Below are positions 17,787 to 27,021 of a DNA stretch of 64,000 bases, one piece after another (position 1 is the first letter of the stretch; each line of letters begins with the position of its first letter). The stretch comes from Nitrincola sp048264025. Lineage in GTDB: Bacteria > Pseudomonadota > Gammaproteobacteria > Pseudomonadales > Balneatricaceae. The notes below the pieces were generated by a model. That model searched no databases, was not told the origin of the DNA, and worked only from the letters and a program-made list of their open reading frames with translations. Location: NCBI RefSeq assembly GCF_048264025.1, contig NZ_JBLXDN010000016.1, positions 27,744 through 91,743 on the forward strand, written 5' to 3'. The translations under genes were made by a program, and so were the position numbers.

Positions 17787-18629
17787 ATGAGCGAAGACCG
17801 ATCGGGAACCGTAAGTAAAGGCTGGCTAGGAAAATTAGCCCAAGCCTTCTCAGACGAGCCACCCACACGCGAAGACCTGATCAACGGCCTGTATGAAGCG
17901 GCCGAAGCTGGCGTGCTTGATAATGATGCCTTGAGTATCATTGAAGGCGCCATGCAGGTTTCTGACATGAAAGTACGCGATGCGATGATTCCACGCTCGC
18001 AAGTCACCATGGTTCAGATCAATCAGTGTCCCGCCGACTTTCTGCCAGTCATTATTGAAACGGCTCACTCACGCTTTCCTGTCTGTGGTGAAAACCCGGA
18101 TGAAGTCGTTGGCATACTGCTGGCTAAAGACCTGCTGACGTACATGCTGGACGGCAACCTGGAAAACTTCAGCCTGCAAGATTGCCTGCGGCCCGCCGTG
18201 TTTATTCCCGAGGGCAAGCGTTTAAACGTACTACTGCGGGAGTTTCGAGGTACACGTAACCACATGGCCATCGTGGTTGACGAATATGGCGGTATTTCCG
18301 GCCTGATCACCATTGAGGATGTACTCGAACAAATCGTCGGCGAAATAGAAGACGAGCACGATGAAGATGAAAACGAAGGCAATATCAAAGCACTGGATGA
18401 CAACGGCTATCTGGTAAAAGCCCTGACTCCAATCGATGATTTCAATGAGTTTTTCAACAGCGGATTCTCGGATGAAGAGTTCGATACCATTGGTGGCATC
18501 ATCACCCAGAGCTTTGGTCGCCTGCCCTGCAAGGGTGATGCAGTGTCACTTGAAGGTCTGGCCTTCAGTGTTATCTCTGCTGACAACCGCCGCGTACGCT
18601 TATTACAGGTTACTCCTGAGGAAGTCTGA
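17787..18629 (+). CDS. corC: CorC/YbeX-type CBS-domain protein
   Basis: A 280-residue cytoplasmic protein: a short N-terminal helix region, two CBS domains (about 70-190, starting VRDAMIPRSQVTMV and ending in IVVDEYGGISGLITIEDVLEQIVGEIEDE), then a CorC/HlyC C-terminal domain (200-280). Relatives bind adenine nucleotides and have been linked to Mg2+/Co2+ efflux and, in the ybeZYX-lnt cluster, to ribosome and membrane homeostasis. There is no membrane segment. GAGGA ahead of the ATG (17776-17780) is the ribosome site. It lies between ybeY and lnt as in E. coli. Confidence 0.94.
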   Translation: MSEDRSGTVSKGWLGKLAQAFSDEPPTREDLINGLYEAAEAGVLDNDALSIIEGAMQVSDMKVRDAMIPRSQVTMVQINQCPADFLPVIIETAHSRFPVCGENPDEVVGILLAKDLLTYMLDGNLENFSLQDCLRPAVFIPEGKRLNVLLREFRGTRNHMAIVVDEYGGISGLITIEDVLEQIVGEIEDEHDEDENEGNIKALDDNGYLVKALTPIDDFNEFFNSGFSDEEFDTIGGIITQSFGRLPCKGDAVSLEGLAFSVISADNRRVRLLQVTPEEV

Positions 18630-18632
18630 TTG

Positions 18633-20129
18633 ATGATCCGAACTGCAGGGGCATTGCTGAGCGGTGCCTTAGCTGTGTTTGCATTCGCACCTTTCAGCCT
18701 GCCCCTGTTTGCACTGGTCAGCCCTGCGGCCCTTTTCCTATTGCTAAAAGATACCCAACCACGCAAAGCCGCCTGGCTTGGCTGGTGCTATGGTTGTGGA
18801 TTCTTTGGTGCAGGCGTTTCCTGGGTCTGGGTTAGCATCCATGTCTATGGTGGCGCCTCGATCCTACTGGCGACACTCGCCACCAGCCTGTTTGTGATGG
18901 CACTGGCACTGCTGTTCGCTCTACAAGCCTGGCTACTGATGCGTATCTGTCGCCGCAAAACCACCCTGTGGCTGGGCTTTATTGCAATATGGATAGGGTT
19001 TGAGTGGTTGCGCAGCTGGTTTCTCACCGGTTTTCCCTGGCTGCTGCTCGGCTACACCTGGCTGGATACACCGCTTAAATCACTGGCCGGGCTAGCGGGG
19101 GTATGGGGGTTATCACTGATGACGCTCTGCCTGGCGATCGGGAGCGTTCAGGCTATGACCCAACGCTCTCCCAAACCCTTATTGCTGGCACTGGCGCTGC
19201 CTTTGCTAAGCTTAAGTCTACCCAGCAGTTGGACCAGCGAAAAACCTGTACCCCATCTGCAAGTGGCCCTGGTACAACCCAATATATCCCAGCATGAAAA
19301 ATGGGATCAAAGCCAACTGAGAACGATATTGCAGCAGCATATTGACCTGAGCAAACCCTATCAGGACCATGACCTGATCGTTTGGCCGGAAACAGCCATC
19401 CCAAGTCTCTACTATCAGGCAGCACCCTACACCGAGGATTTTTTCAGTCATTTGAATGCCGTTGGCACCACGCTGATCAGTGGGTTTCCGTTTATGACCT
19501 ATGACACTGACAACCCTGATATAAGACGCTTTCATAACAGTCTGGGTATTTTCAGCCAAGGTAGTGGCGTTTACCATAAGCAACGCTTGGTTCCCTTTGG
19601 TGAATATGTACCACTGGAGCAGCAGTTACGCGGGCTGATCGATTTTTTTGACTTGCCGATGTCCGAATTCAGTCTGCCAGAACACACTGACTTGATGTTG
19701 CAAGTAGGGCAAACCCAGCTGGCGGCCCTTATCTGCTATGAAATTGCCTATCCGGAGCTGTCCCGCCGCTCGGCACTGGAAAGCGATTTGATTCTGACGG
19801 TATCCAATGATGCCTGGTTTGGTGACTCACTCGCCGCTGAACAACACCTGCAAATTGCCCGAATGCGCGCACTGGAGAACGGGCGCTGGGTGATTCGCGG
19901 CACTAACGACGGCATCACCGCCGTCATTGCCCCGGATGGCGGCCTCAGCCAACGACTCAGTCGAGAGCAACCCGGTGTACTCAGTGCAAGCATCCCGTCC
20001 ATGCAGGGCCAGACACCTTACCAAAAGCTGGGTGTGTGGCCGGTGCTGGGAATCAGTCTGCTGCTATTACTGCTCAGCTTGTGGCCAAGACCCTGGCGAG
20101 CGTTCAAAGATCACCCCATGGCAGGCTGA
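18633..20129 (+). CDS. lnt: Apolipoprotein N-acyltransferase
   Basis: A 498-residue inner-membrane enzyme that adds the third acyl chain to the N-terminal cysteine of lipoproteins. About six N-terminal helices (1-190) and one C-terminal helix (near 470-490) flank a periplasmic nitrilase-like domain. The catalytic triad is visible: E253 (VWPETAIPS), K316 (YHKQRLVPFGEYVP) and C368 (ALICYEIAYPE), with K-C spacing as in E. coli. I use ATG 18633; TTG at 18630 is also possible from the GAGGA at 18618-18622. Its last 63 bases overlap the 3' end of the convergent DUF1451 gene. Confidence 0.96.
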   Translation: MIRTAGALLSGALAVFAFAPFSLPLFALVSPAALFLLLKDTQPRKAAWLGWCYGCGFFGAGVSWVWVSIHVYGGASILLATLATSLFVMALALLFALQAWLLMRICRRKTTLWLGFIAIWIGFEWLRSWFLTGFPWLLLGYTWLDTPLKSLAGLAGVWGLSLMTLCLAIGSVQAMTQRSPKPLLLALALPLLSLSLPSSWTSEKPVPHLQVALVQPNISQHEKWDQSQLRTILQQHIDLSKPYQDHDLIVWPETAIPSLYYQAAPYTEDFFSHLNAVGTTLISGFPFMTYDTDNPDIRRFHNSLGIFSQGSGVYHKQRLVPFGEYVPLEQQLRGLIDFFDLPMSEFSLPEHTDLMLQVGQTQLAALICYEIAYPELSRRSALESDLILTVSNDAWFGDSLAAEQHLQIARMRALENGRWVIRGTNDGITAVIAPDGGLSQRLSREQPGVLSASIPSMQGQTPYQKLGVWPVLGISLLLLLLSLWPRPWRAFKDHPMAG

Positions 20130-20618
20130 GCAGACCTCAATCACAGCACTTTGAATTAACAGCTGCTGTTCACCACAACTGACACATTGCAAACGTCCCG
20201 GCAAGGTAATTTCGCCCGCCAGATATTGCTGATCAGCATGCGTTAACTGTTCACGTAACAGCTCATGCTGCACGCGGGTTTTATCCGCCAACTCCCACAG
20301 CCGGTTCATTACAGTCTGCTCCAGCGCATTCAGATCAAAATTCAACCAGGCGGCAATCCCTTCGCCAGTTTCATGCGCATAATAGCCTATCTGTTTCAGA
20401 TCACGTTCAATATAGGCTCGGAGAAGGTCCATTTCATCCCGAGTCATCTCTTCAGCCGCCATCTCCAGTTCGATAGCCTCCTGAATAGTTTCCTGCAGTG
20501 ATTCCCAGGTCGATTCACCGGCTTCATCGATATTTCGGCGCAACCTGTCCAGAATACGATCATAGACTTCGGGGGCCACTTCGGAATGCTTTACCGGTTT
20601 TTTATCTGAATCTTGCAT
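20067..20618 (-). CDS. DUF1451 zinc-ribbon protein (YbeL-like)
   Basis: A 183-residue cytoplasmic protein of the DUF1451/YbeL family, function unknown. Residues 1-135 are acidic and mostly helical (EVYDRILDRLRRNIDEAG, TRDEMDLLRAYIERDLKQ). A C-terminal zinc ribbon carries two CxxC pairs (CVSC and CSAC, about residues 145-170). Its 3' end runs 63 bases into lnt on the opposite strand. Transcription is divergent from leuS across 162 bases, as ybeL sits beside leuS in E. coli. The tail after the ribbon (FERSPGSWPQAEQ) is ordinary for the family, so the stop at 20067 is credible. Confidence 0.88.
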   Translation of the reverse strand: MQDSDKKPVKHSEVAPEVYDRILDRLRRNIDEAGESTWESLQETIQEAIELEMAAEEMTRDEMDLLRAYIERDLKQIGYYAHETGEGIAAWLNFDLNALEQTVMNRLWELADKTRVQHELLREQLTHADQQYLAGEITLPGRLQCVSCGEQQLLIQSAVIEVCSACHGVIFERSPGSWPQAEQ

Positions 20619-20780
20619 ATCTACTCCTTAATCACCGTCAGGGTGATGAGATTAAGCTCTGTTTGCAGGCTTGTATATATTGTATGCTATGCCGCATCTG
20701 TAAATCTTTCCAATAAATTACGAGTGGCTGCAGAAGTTACCTTCTCCCGGGCCCATGAATAAGAGTTTTAACCAGATACG
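20619..20780. promoter_or_regulatory. Divergent promoter region, DUF1451 gene / leuS
   Basis: These 162 bases hold both promoters. An AT-rich core at about 20670-20690 (TTGTATATATTGTATGCTAT) gives -10-like boxes in both directions. On the plus strand TTGCAG near 20660 could be the -35 of leuS, and on the minus strand TTGGAA near 20711 could serve the DUF1451 gene. Both assignments are tentative. Confidence 0.35.
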
Positions 20781-23375
20781 ATGAACGAGCACTATCAGCC
20801 GCAGGAAATAGAACCCCTTGCCCAGCGCTTCTGGGAAGAAAAGGGAAGTTTTAAAGCCATTAATGACCCGCAGAAAGAAAAATTCTACTGCCTGTCTATG
20901 TTCCCCTACCCCAGCGGTCGACTGCACATGGGGCACGTACGTAACTACACCATTGGCGACGTCATTTCACGCTACCAGCGCATGCAGGGTAAAAGTGTAC
21001 TGCAACCCATGGGTTGGGACGCGTTCGGTCTGCCTGCTGAAAATGCGGCGATCAACAACAAAGTAGCTCCCGCCAAGTGGACCTACGAAAACATTGACTA
21101 CATGCGCAATCAACTCTGTCGCATGGGGTTCGGTTACGACTGGTCGCGTGAACTGGCCACCTGCCACCCGGAATACTATCGCTGGGAACAATGGTTCTTC
21201 ACCAAGCTGATGAAAAAAGGGCTGGTTTACAAGCGTGATGCCGAAGTGAACTGGGACCCAGTCGATCAGACCGTATTGGCCAACGAACAGGTCATAGATG
21301 GTCGCGGCTGGCGCTCTGGTGCCCTGGTAGAACGTAAAAAAATACCGCAATGGTTCCTGAAAATCACCGACTACGCCGATCAGTTATTAGATGATCTGGA
21401 TAAGCTGGAGCACTGGCCTGAGCAGGTCAAGACCATGCAGCGTAACTGGATAGGCCGTTCAAAAGGGGCTGAAATCAGCTTCCATGTACCCGATTATGGT
21501 GATCTGGAAGTCTTTACCACTCGCCCAGATACCCTGCTGGGCGTCACCTATATGGCTGTAGCGCCACAGCACCCATTGGCACTCAAAGCGGCTGAAAGCA
21601 ATTCAGACATCGCCGAATTCATTGCCGACTGCCGCAATATGAAAGTGGCCGAAGCTGACATGGCCGTGATGGAAAAGAAGGGAATTGCGCTGGGTATTGA
21701 AGCCGTGCACCCCCTGACAGGAGAGTTAGTCCCTGTCTGGACTGCCAACTTCGTACTGATGGATTACGGCTCGGGGGCCGTCATGTCAGTACCCGCCCAT
21801 GATCAGCGGGACTGGGAGTTCGCCCAGAAGTATGGCCTGCCACTCAAGCAGGTCATCACCAGCCAGAACGACCAGGTTGAAATTAACCTGGAGAAAGAAG
21901 CCTTTACCGAAAAAGGTCCGTTAATCAATTCCGGTGACTATGATGACCTGGAATTCGATATGGCATTCAAGGCCATTACCAAGGAATTATCGCGCCGCAA
22001 ACGCGGCAAAGTGACCATTCATTACCGCCTGCGTGACTGGGGCGTTTCCCGTCAGCGTTACTGGGGTGCACCTATTCCAGTGATTAACTGTCCGGACTGT
22101 GGACCGGTCGCTGTGCCGGAAGACCAACTGCCAGTGGTGCTTCCAGAAGACGTCGAATTTGACGGTGTCGGCTCACCACTTAAAAAAATGGCCAGCTTCA
22201 TCCAGACCACTTGCCCTGAATGTGGTGGTCCGGCTGAACGCGAAACCGACACCTTCGATACCTTTATGGAATCCAGTTGGTATGCGGCCCGTTTTGCCAG
22301 CCGCTCTTCAGCCAACGCCATGCTCGATCCGGCTCAGTCCAGTTACTGGCTGCCCGTAGATCAGTATATTGGCGGCATAGAACATGCCATTTTGCATCTG
22401 CTTTACTCTCGCTTTTATCACAAGTTGCTGCGTGATGAAGGCCTGGTCGACTCAGACGAGCCGTTTACACGTTTGCTCTGCCAGGGGATGGTGCTGGCCG
22501 AAACCTATTACCGCGAAGATGAGCGTGGTGCTCAGACCTGGATAGCCCCGACCGATGTCGTTACTGAAACCGATGACAAAGGCCGCATTATCAGTGCTCG
22601 CCACAAGCTAGATGGCGAACCGGTGATCGTGTCCGGCATGGCGAAGATGTCTAAATCTAAAAACAATGGTATCGACCCACAGGTGATGATTGATCGCTAC
22701 GGTGCCGATACTGTGCGTCTGTTCATGATGTTTGCAGCACCACCTGAGCAATCTCTGGAATGGTCTGATTCGGCCGTTGAAGGAGCGCATCGCTTCCTTC
22801 GCCGTCTGTGGAAACAGGTTCATGATCATCTTCAGCACAGCCTGCCAGTCAGTTCACTGACAGCCTCAGACCTGAGTGATGAACAAACTGAGTTGCGCCG
22901 CAAGGTACATGAAACAATTCAAAAAGTAACCGATGACACTGAACGGCGCCAGACTTTCAATACAGCTATTGCCGCTATCATGGAACTGTCCAATGCGATT
23001 GGCCGCTTTCATGATGTTAGCCCACAGGGTCGTGCTGTTATGCACGAAGCGCTGGAAACAGCCGTGCTGCTGCTGTCACCCATCGTCCCGCATATCTGCC
23101 ACCAACTCTGGCAGCATCTCGGCCACAAGCAGGCAGTGATCTCGGCTGCCTGGCCACAGGTGGATGAAGCCGCGTTGACACGGGCAACTGTAGAAATTGT
23201 GGTACAGGTGAATGGCAAGGTACGTGCTCGTATTGAAGTCGCGGCTGATGCTGATGAAGATACCTTGTTGCATTTAGCACTGGCTGAAGAAAATGTGCAG
23301 AAACACATGCAGGGTAAAACCCTGCGCAAGAAAATTGCCGTTCCCAATAAGCTGCTTAACATCGTGGTAGGCTAG
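20781..23375 (+). CDS. leuS: Leucyl-tRNA synthetase
   Basis: An 864-residue class I aminoacyl-tRNA synthetase, typical length for bacterial LeuRS. It has the HIGH-type motif HMGH in YPSGRLHMGHVRNYTIGD, the CP1 editing domain (about 225-420, with TTRPDTLLGVTYMAVAP), a zinc-type CxxC pair (CPDC, CPEC, about 437-480) and the KMSKS motif in MAKMSKSKNNG (near 622), then the anticodon-binding domain. It charges tRNA-Leu in the cytoplasm. It leads the leuS-lptE-holA operon: lptE starts nine bases after its stop. Confidence 0.98.
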   Translation: MNEHYQPQEIEPLAQRFWEEKGSFKAINDPQKEKFYCLSMFPYPSGRLHMGHVRNYTIGDVISRYQRMQGKSVLQPMGWDAFGLPAENAAINNKVAPAKWTYENIDYMRNQLCRMGFGYDWSRELATCHPEYYRWEQWFFTKLMKKGLVYKRDAEVNWDPVDQTVLANEQVIDGRGWRSGALVERKKIPQWFLKITDYADQLLDDLDKLEHWPEQVKTMQRNWIGRSKGAEISFHVPDYGDLEVFTTRPDTLLGVTYMAVAPQHPLALKAAESNSDIAEFIADCRNMKVAEADMAVMEKKGIALGIEAVHPLTGELVPVWTANFVLMDYGSGAVMSVPAHDQRDWEFAQKYGLPLKQVITSQNDQVEINLEKEAFTEKGPLINSGDYDDLEFDMAFKAITKELSRRKRGKVTIHYRLRDWGVSRQRYWGAPIPVINCPDCGPVAVPEDQLPVVLPEDVEFDGVGSPLKKMASFIQTTCPECGGPAERETDTFDTFMESSWYAARFASRSSANAMLDPAQSSYWLPVDQYIGGIEHAILHLLYSRFYHKLLRDEGLVDSDEPFTRLLCQGMVLAETYYREDERGAQTWIAPTDVVTETDDKGRIISARHKLDGEPVIVSGMAKMSKSKNNGIDPQVMIDRYGADTVRLFMMFAAPPEQSLEWSDSAVEGAHRFLRRLWKQVHDHLQHSLPVSSLTASDLSDEQTELRRKVHETIQKVTDDTERRQTFNTAIAAIMELSNAIGRFHDVSPQGRAVMHEALETAVLLLSPIVPHICHQLWQHLGHKQAVISAAWPQVDEAALTRATVEIVVQVNGKVRARIEVAADADEDTLLHLALAEENVQKHMQGKTLRKKIAVPNKLLNIVVG

Positions 23376-23384
23376 GAGATCCCT

Positions 23385-23921
23385 ATGATCCATCTAACTG
23401 GCTCTCAAACCCCGTTTCAGCGGTGGCAGGTTCAAGTACTGCTGTTAGCACTACTCCTGCTGTTGCTAAGCGGCTGTGGCTTCAAACTGCGGGGGCTCTA
23501 TGATATTCCTGAATCTCTGAAGCAGGTGACACTGCTGAGCGACTCGAATGACTCTCGACTGGAGAACATTCTAAAACAGGCGCTGGAAGCCAATGGCGTG
23601 GAAATTACCGGTCAGGCACCTTATCGTATCGAACTGATGGAGCAGCGATTTGACCGCCGCACCCTGTCATTGGATAGCAGTGCAAGAGCATCGGAATACG
23701 AGCTGCGTGGTGAAGTCACCTTCAGAGTGACTAACCAGGACGGAGAGGAATTACTACCCGCACGCTCCTTGATATCTGAGCGCTCCTACAACGTAGATAG
23801 CAGCAACATTACCGCCAGTGACTCACAGGAACCGGTATTACGCCAGCAGATGCATCAGGATCTGGCACAGCAGATCATGCGCCAGTATATTCGCTTGCGC
23901 CCACCGGCCTCTGCTAACTGA
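23385..23921 (+). CDS. lptE: LPS-assembly lipoprotein LptE
   Basis: A 178-residue outer-membrane lipoprotein. A signal peptide with a long leucine core ends in the lipobox LLSGC, so lipidation falls on C31; the mature part starts CGFKLRG, the usual LptE opening. LptE plugs the LptD barrel and helps insert lipopolysaccharide into the outer leaflet. GGAG precedes the ATG. The gene sits between leuS and holA, as it does across gammaproteobacteria, and holA starts two bases beyond its stop. Confidence 0.94.
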   Translation: MIHLTGSQTPFQRWQVQVLLLALLLLLLSGCGFKLRGLYDIPESLKQVTLLSDSNDSRLENILKQALEANGVEITGQAPYRIELMEQRFDRRTLSLDSSARASEYELRGEVTFRVTNQDGEELLPARSLISERSYNVDSSNITASDSQEPVLRQQMHQDLAQQIMRQYIRLRPPASAN

Positions 23922-23923
23922 TA

Positions 23924-24958
23924 ATGAAACTCCGAACCGAACAATTGCCCGGGGCCTTGCAGCGATTTTCTGCCAGCCCCGTTTTTATGGTAATCGGTGA
24001 CGAACCCTTGCAATCTCAAGAAGCTGCCGATCAGATTCGTGCTTACCTGAGACAGCAGGGGTTTAGTGAACGTGATGTGCATCAATCAGATAGCCATTTC
24101 AGCTGGGAAACCACCTTATTGGGCACAAATGAACTGTCCCTGTTTGCTGATCGCAAGATTGTCGAGATCCGCTTGGGTAGTCATAAGATCAATAAAGGCG
24201 ATGGTCAGTTACTGCTCACCTGGCTCAAGGATCCTCCACCTGATACCGCATTACTGCTGATTATGGAAAAAGCCGATGCCGCCAGCCGTAAAGCGGCCTG
24301 GTTCAAACATCTGGAAGCAGAAGGCTTACTTGTCGAGGTACACGCCCCTGACGCGGCACAACTGCCACAATGGTTGTCGCAGCGTGCAATTTCACAGGGC
24401 ATGCAACTCAACGATGAGGCCCTGCAGGTATTGGCAGAGCGTATTGAAGGCAATCTTTTGGCGGCACACCAGGAACTGGCTAAACTACAACTACTCTTTC
24501 CAGGTACCCAAATCAGTGCAGAGCAGGTTATAGCATCGGTATCAGACAGCTCACGTTATGATGTATTTGCATTAACAGAAGCCGCCCTGAGCCGACAGCC
24601 CGAGCGCTGTGAAAAAATTCTAACGGCATTGATTCAGGAAGGACTTGAAGCACCCGTAGTGCTTTGGGCTCTGACCCGGGAAATCCGTACGCTGTATAAT
24701 GTTCAGTTGGCTCTGCAGCAGGGTCAACAATACGATAACCTGTGCCAAAAAGAACGCATCTGGGGTAAACGTAAAGCATTGGTCCGTAAAGCCAGCCAGA
24801 ACCTGGCTTCGACAACACTGGAATCTCTACTGAAATCCGCGGCTCTGGCTGACCATGCCATCAAGGGAATGACTGACCAAAGCCCTTGGCTGATCATCCG
24901 TCAAATCGCTCTCAAGCTTGCGGGAGTGTCTCTATTACCGACTCCGGAGGTTCTATGA
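23924..24958 (+). CDS. holA: DNA polymerase III subunit delta
   Basis: A 344-residue clamp-loader subunit of the expected length. The N-terminal AAA-like module (FMVIGDEPLQSQEAADQIRAYLR) and LLLIMEKADAASRKAAWFKHLE lead to the middle helical domain and the C-terminal collar domain (IRTLYNVQLALQQG, LADHAIKGM). Delta wrenches the beta clamp open during loading. The stop overlaps the ATG of the next gene (ATGA at 24955-24958). Confidence 0.95.
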   Translation: MKLRTEQLPGALQRFSASPVFMVIGDEPLQSQEAADQIRAYLRQQGFSERDVHQSDSHFSWETTLLGTNELSLFADRKIVEIRLGSHKINKGDGQLLLTWLKDPPPDTALLLIMEKADAASRKAAWFKHLEAEGLLVEVHAPDAAQLPQWLSQRAISQGMQLNDEALQVLAERIEGNLLAAHQELAKLQLLFPGTQISAEQVIASVSDSSRYDVFALTEAALSRQPERCEKILTALIQEGLEAPVVLWALTREIRTLYNVQLALQQGQQYDNLCQKERIWGKRKALVRKASQNLASTTLESLLKSAALADHAIKGMTDQSPWLIIRQIALKLAGVSLLPTPEVL

Positions 24959-25308
24959 AGTCAGCCCTAGCCTTACTGCTCGGCATGCTGTTCTTGACTG
25001 CCTGTGACGCTGAGGTGCCGCCAGCAAAAATGACCAGCGGGGATCAGCTTTATGCCTACTACTGTAAGGAATGCCACACTTATCAGGGCCTTGGAGCCGA
25101 GCTGCAGAACCTGCCAGCCGGTGTCAGCCAACTGCAGGTGCATGACGTTGTCCTGATCATTAAACATGGCTATCAATTTGGCCATCCGATGGGGCACTTT
25201 CCAGACCTAAGCAACGAACAAGCCAATACTGTTGCCCGTTATGCCGTTGATCTGCGCCGGCGTCAACGCGAACAACGCCTGCAACAAGATACACAGTCTG
25301 TAGACTGA
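24955..25308 (+). CDS. c-type cytochrome lipoprotein
   Basis: A 117-residue exported monoheme cytochrome c. The lipoprotein signal MKSALALLLGMLFLTAC places the lipid on C17. The heme motif is YYCKECHTY (CxxCH) and the likely distal ligand is Met in GHPMGHFPDL. A basic, Gln-rich tail follows (RRRQREQRLQQ). The ATG at 24955 has CCGGAGG upstream and overlaps the holA stop by four bases, so it is coupled to holA; a longer frame from 24886 would run inside holA and bury the signal peptide. The redox partner is unknown. Confidence 0.85.
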   Translation: MKSALALLLGMLFLTACDAEVPPAKMTSGDQLYAYYCKECHTYQGLGAELQNLPAGVSQLQVHDVVLIIKHGYQFGHPMGHFPDLSNEQANTVARYAVDLRRRQREQRLQQDTQSVD

Positions 25309-25469
25309 ACTCCCAGTCGTACTCTGCCCCATATCTAAGCAGCCGGTATAGAATTGGACGATTATGACGCATTTTTATACTGATCATTAACCTTCAAAAA
25401 CACCCTGACCGATACTACACTACCCGGATACCCTGACCTCCAGTCTAATTCTTCAGCTTTAGCACAAGC

Positions 25470-25485
25470 TGGCACGGACTCTGCT
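25470..25485 (+). promoter_or_regulatory. Sigma-54 promoter of the ammonium transporter gene
   Basis: TGGCACGGACTCTGCT has GG (25471-25472) and GC (25483-25484) ten bases apart, the exact sigma-54 -24/-12 spacing, with a full TGGCAC element; the -12 element is CTGCT rather than TTGCT. Transcription would begin near 25496, about 100 bases before the amt ATG. I could not find a convincing NtrC site in the 160 bases upstream. Confidence 0.75.
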
Positions 25486-25596
25486 TACATTCCCTTCCAG
25501 AACATTATATAACCAGAAATAAATAACTGACTAACCTTTGGGTATGTCTATGACTGTGTTTTAAGCCGCCCCAACAACCTTTCTGAGGATTGACCT

Positions 25597-26973
25597 ATGG
25601 ATGAGCTGCAAACCCCTTCCCTTGCAGAGCTACATGCTCTGATCGAAATGACAAACACCCTGAACATGGAGATTTTTTATTGGTGGTGTACCGCCCTGAT
25701 GATACTGATACATGCTGGATTTCTATCCTATGAAATTGGCGCATCTCGACTAAAAAATGCTCTGGCTGCTGGGGTGAAAAACATTCTCGCCTTCGCACTG
25801 ATCATACCGGTTGTTTACCTGGTCGGCTGGGCAATTTACAACGCTTTTCCGGATGGGCTAGTGCCCAGAATGGATGCTCTTATAGCATCCATGCCCTGGA
25901 GCGAATCGATGGGACCAAACATCCAGGATAATGCCACCGGCATTTTCTGGGGTGCTTTCGCCCTTTTTGCAGCCACGACCGGCTCTATTTTCTCAGGTGC
26001 TATTATCGAACGCGCGCGTGTCAGTGCTTTTCTGGTTCTGACTCTATTACTCGGAGGCGTCCTTTGGCTGCTGGCGGCGGCCTGGGGCTGGCATCCAGAA
26101 GGTTGGCTGACGGTAAAATGGGGTTACCACGATGTAGGTGCTGCAGGTGTAGTGCATATGGTTGCTGGCTTTTTTGCCCTGGCCGTGGTGATTAACCTGG
26201 GACCGCGTATCGGCCGTTTTAACCCTGACGGCTCGGTCAACCCAATAGCCGGTCATAGCATGCCCATGAGTGTCGTCGGGCTAATGTTGATCATTGTCGG
26301 CTTTTTTGGCTTTCTCGGTGGCTGCATCATCTATAACGGAGGTGCACAATGGATCAACATTTACGGTCAACCGACCACCCTCTCAGCTTTTTCTTTTAAC
26401 ACATTAATGGGCTTTGCCGGTGGTGTTGTCGGTGCCTACCTGGTCAGCCGCGAACCTTTCTGGATGATGTCTGGCGGATTGGTCGGTATTATTTCAGTTG
26501 CTCCAGGGCTGGACCTTTACCACCCAGGACTGGCTTACTTGATCGCCCTCGGCGTCGGCTGTTTAGCGCCCATGGTAAATCAGTTATTGCTGCGCCTTCG
26601 CATTGATGATGCCGTAGGTGCTTTTGCTGTACATGGTTTCGCTGGATTTGCCGGACTACTGATCAGCGGCATTTTTCTCAGCGGTTACCCCAACATGGAA
26701 GGTATGGCCGATATCAGCTTTACCGGTCAACTGGTGGGCGCAATTGTGATGGCTTCACTCGGATTCATTCCAGGCTACCTGCTCTCTTACTTGCTAAAGC
26801 AGGTTGGTATGTTGCGCGTTCCCGCACAGGCCGAAGAGCGCGGACTTGATCTGACCGAAGTACCTGCACAAGCCTATCCCGAATGGGCAGCGATGCATGG
26901 GCAAGCCCCCGTTAGCCGTTTCGAGAACAGCCACTCAACCGCGTCTATAGCGATGGAAAACAAACTTGCTTAA
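25597..26973 (+). CDS. amt: Ammonium transporter, Amt family
   Basis: A 458-residue Amt/Rh-family channel with about 11 membrane helices. The pore histidines appear in VGAAGVVHMVAGFFAL and AVGAFAVHGFAGFAGLL, the twin-His pair of AmtB. Other family motifs are present (GGCIIYNGGAQW, SREPFWMMSGGLVGI). It takes up ammonium at low external concentration. The N-terminus (LAELHALIEMTNTLNMEIFYWW) lacks a clear cleaved signal peptide, and the sequence is a divergent branch compared with E. coli AmtB. A sigma-54 promoter precedes it, ntrBC and glnA follow on the other strand, and no glnK lies in the window. GAGGAT ahead of the ATG serves as ribosome site. Confidence 0.92.
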   Translation: MDELQTPSLAELHALIEMTNTLNMEIFYWWCTALMILIHAGFLSYEIGASRLKNALAAGVKNILAFALIIPVVYLVGWAIYNAFPDGLVPRMDALIASMPWSESMGPNIQDNATGIFWGAFALFAATTGSIFSGAIIERARVSAFLVLTLLLGGVLWLLAAAWGWHPEGWLTVKWGYHDVGAAGVVHMVAGFFALAVVINLGPRIGRFNPDGSVNPIAGHSMPMSVVGLMLIIVGFFGFLGGCIIYNGGAQWINIYGQPTTLSAFSFNTLMGFAGGVVGAYLVSREPFWMMSGGLVGIISVAPGLDLYHPGLAYLIALGVGCLAPMVNQLLLRLRIDDAVGAFAVHGFAGFAGLLISGIFLSGYPNMEGMADISFTGQLVGAIVMASLGFIPGYLLSYLLKQVGMLRVPAQAEERGLDLTEVPAQAYPEWAAMHGQAPVSRFENSHSTASIAMENKLA

Positions 26974-27021
26974 ACCAAATCAGACAGCATTAACCTATAA
27001 CATCTATTTAGGAAATCAATC

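Noticed and set aside
24886..24954. Upstream start for the cytochrome c lipoprotein
   Set aside because: It would put 23 residues before the lipoprotein signal; the ATG at 24955 has a GGAGG site and an intact signal peptide.
25321..25470. NtrC sites before amt
   Set aside because: I searched for TGCAC/GTGCA half-sites with seven-base spacing and found none convincing; only the sigma-54 promoter is reported.
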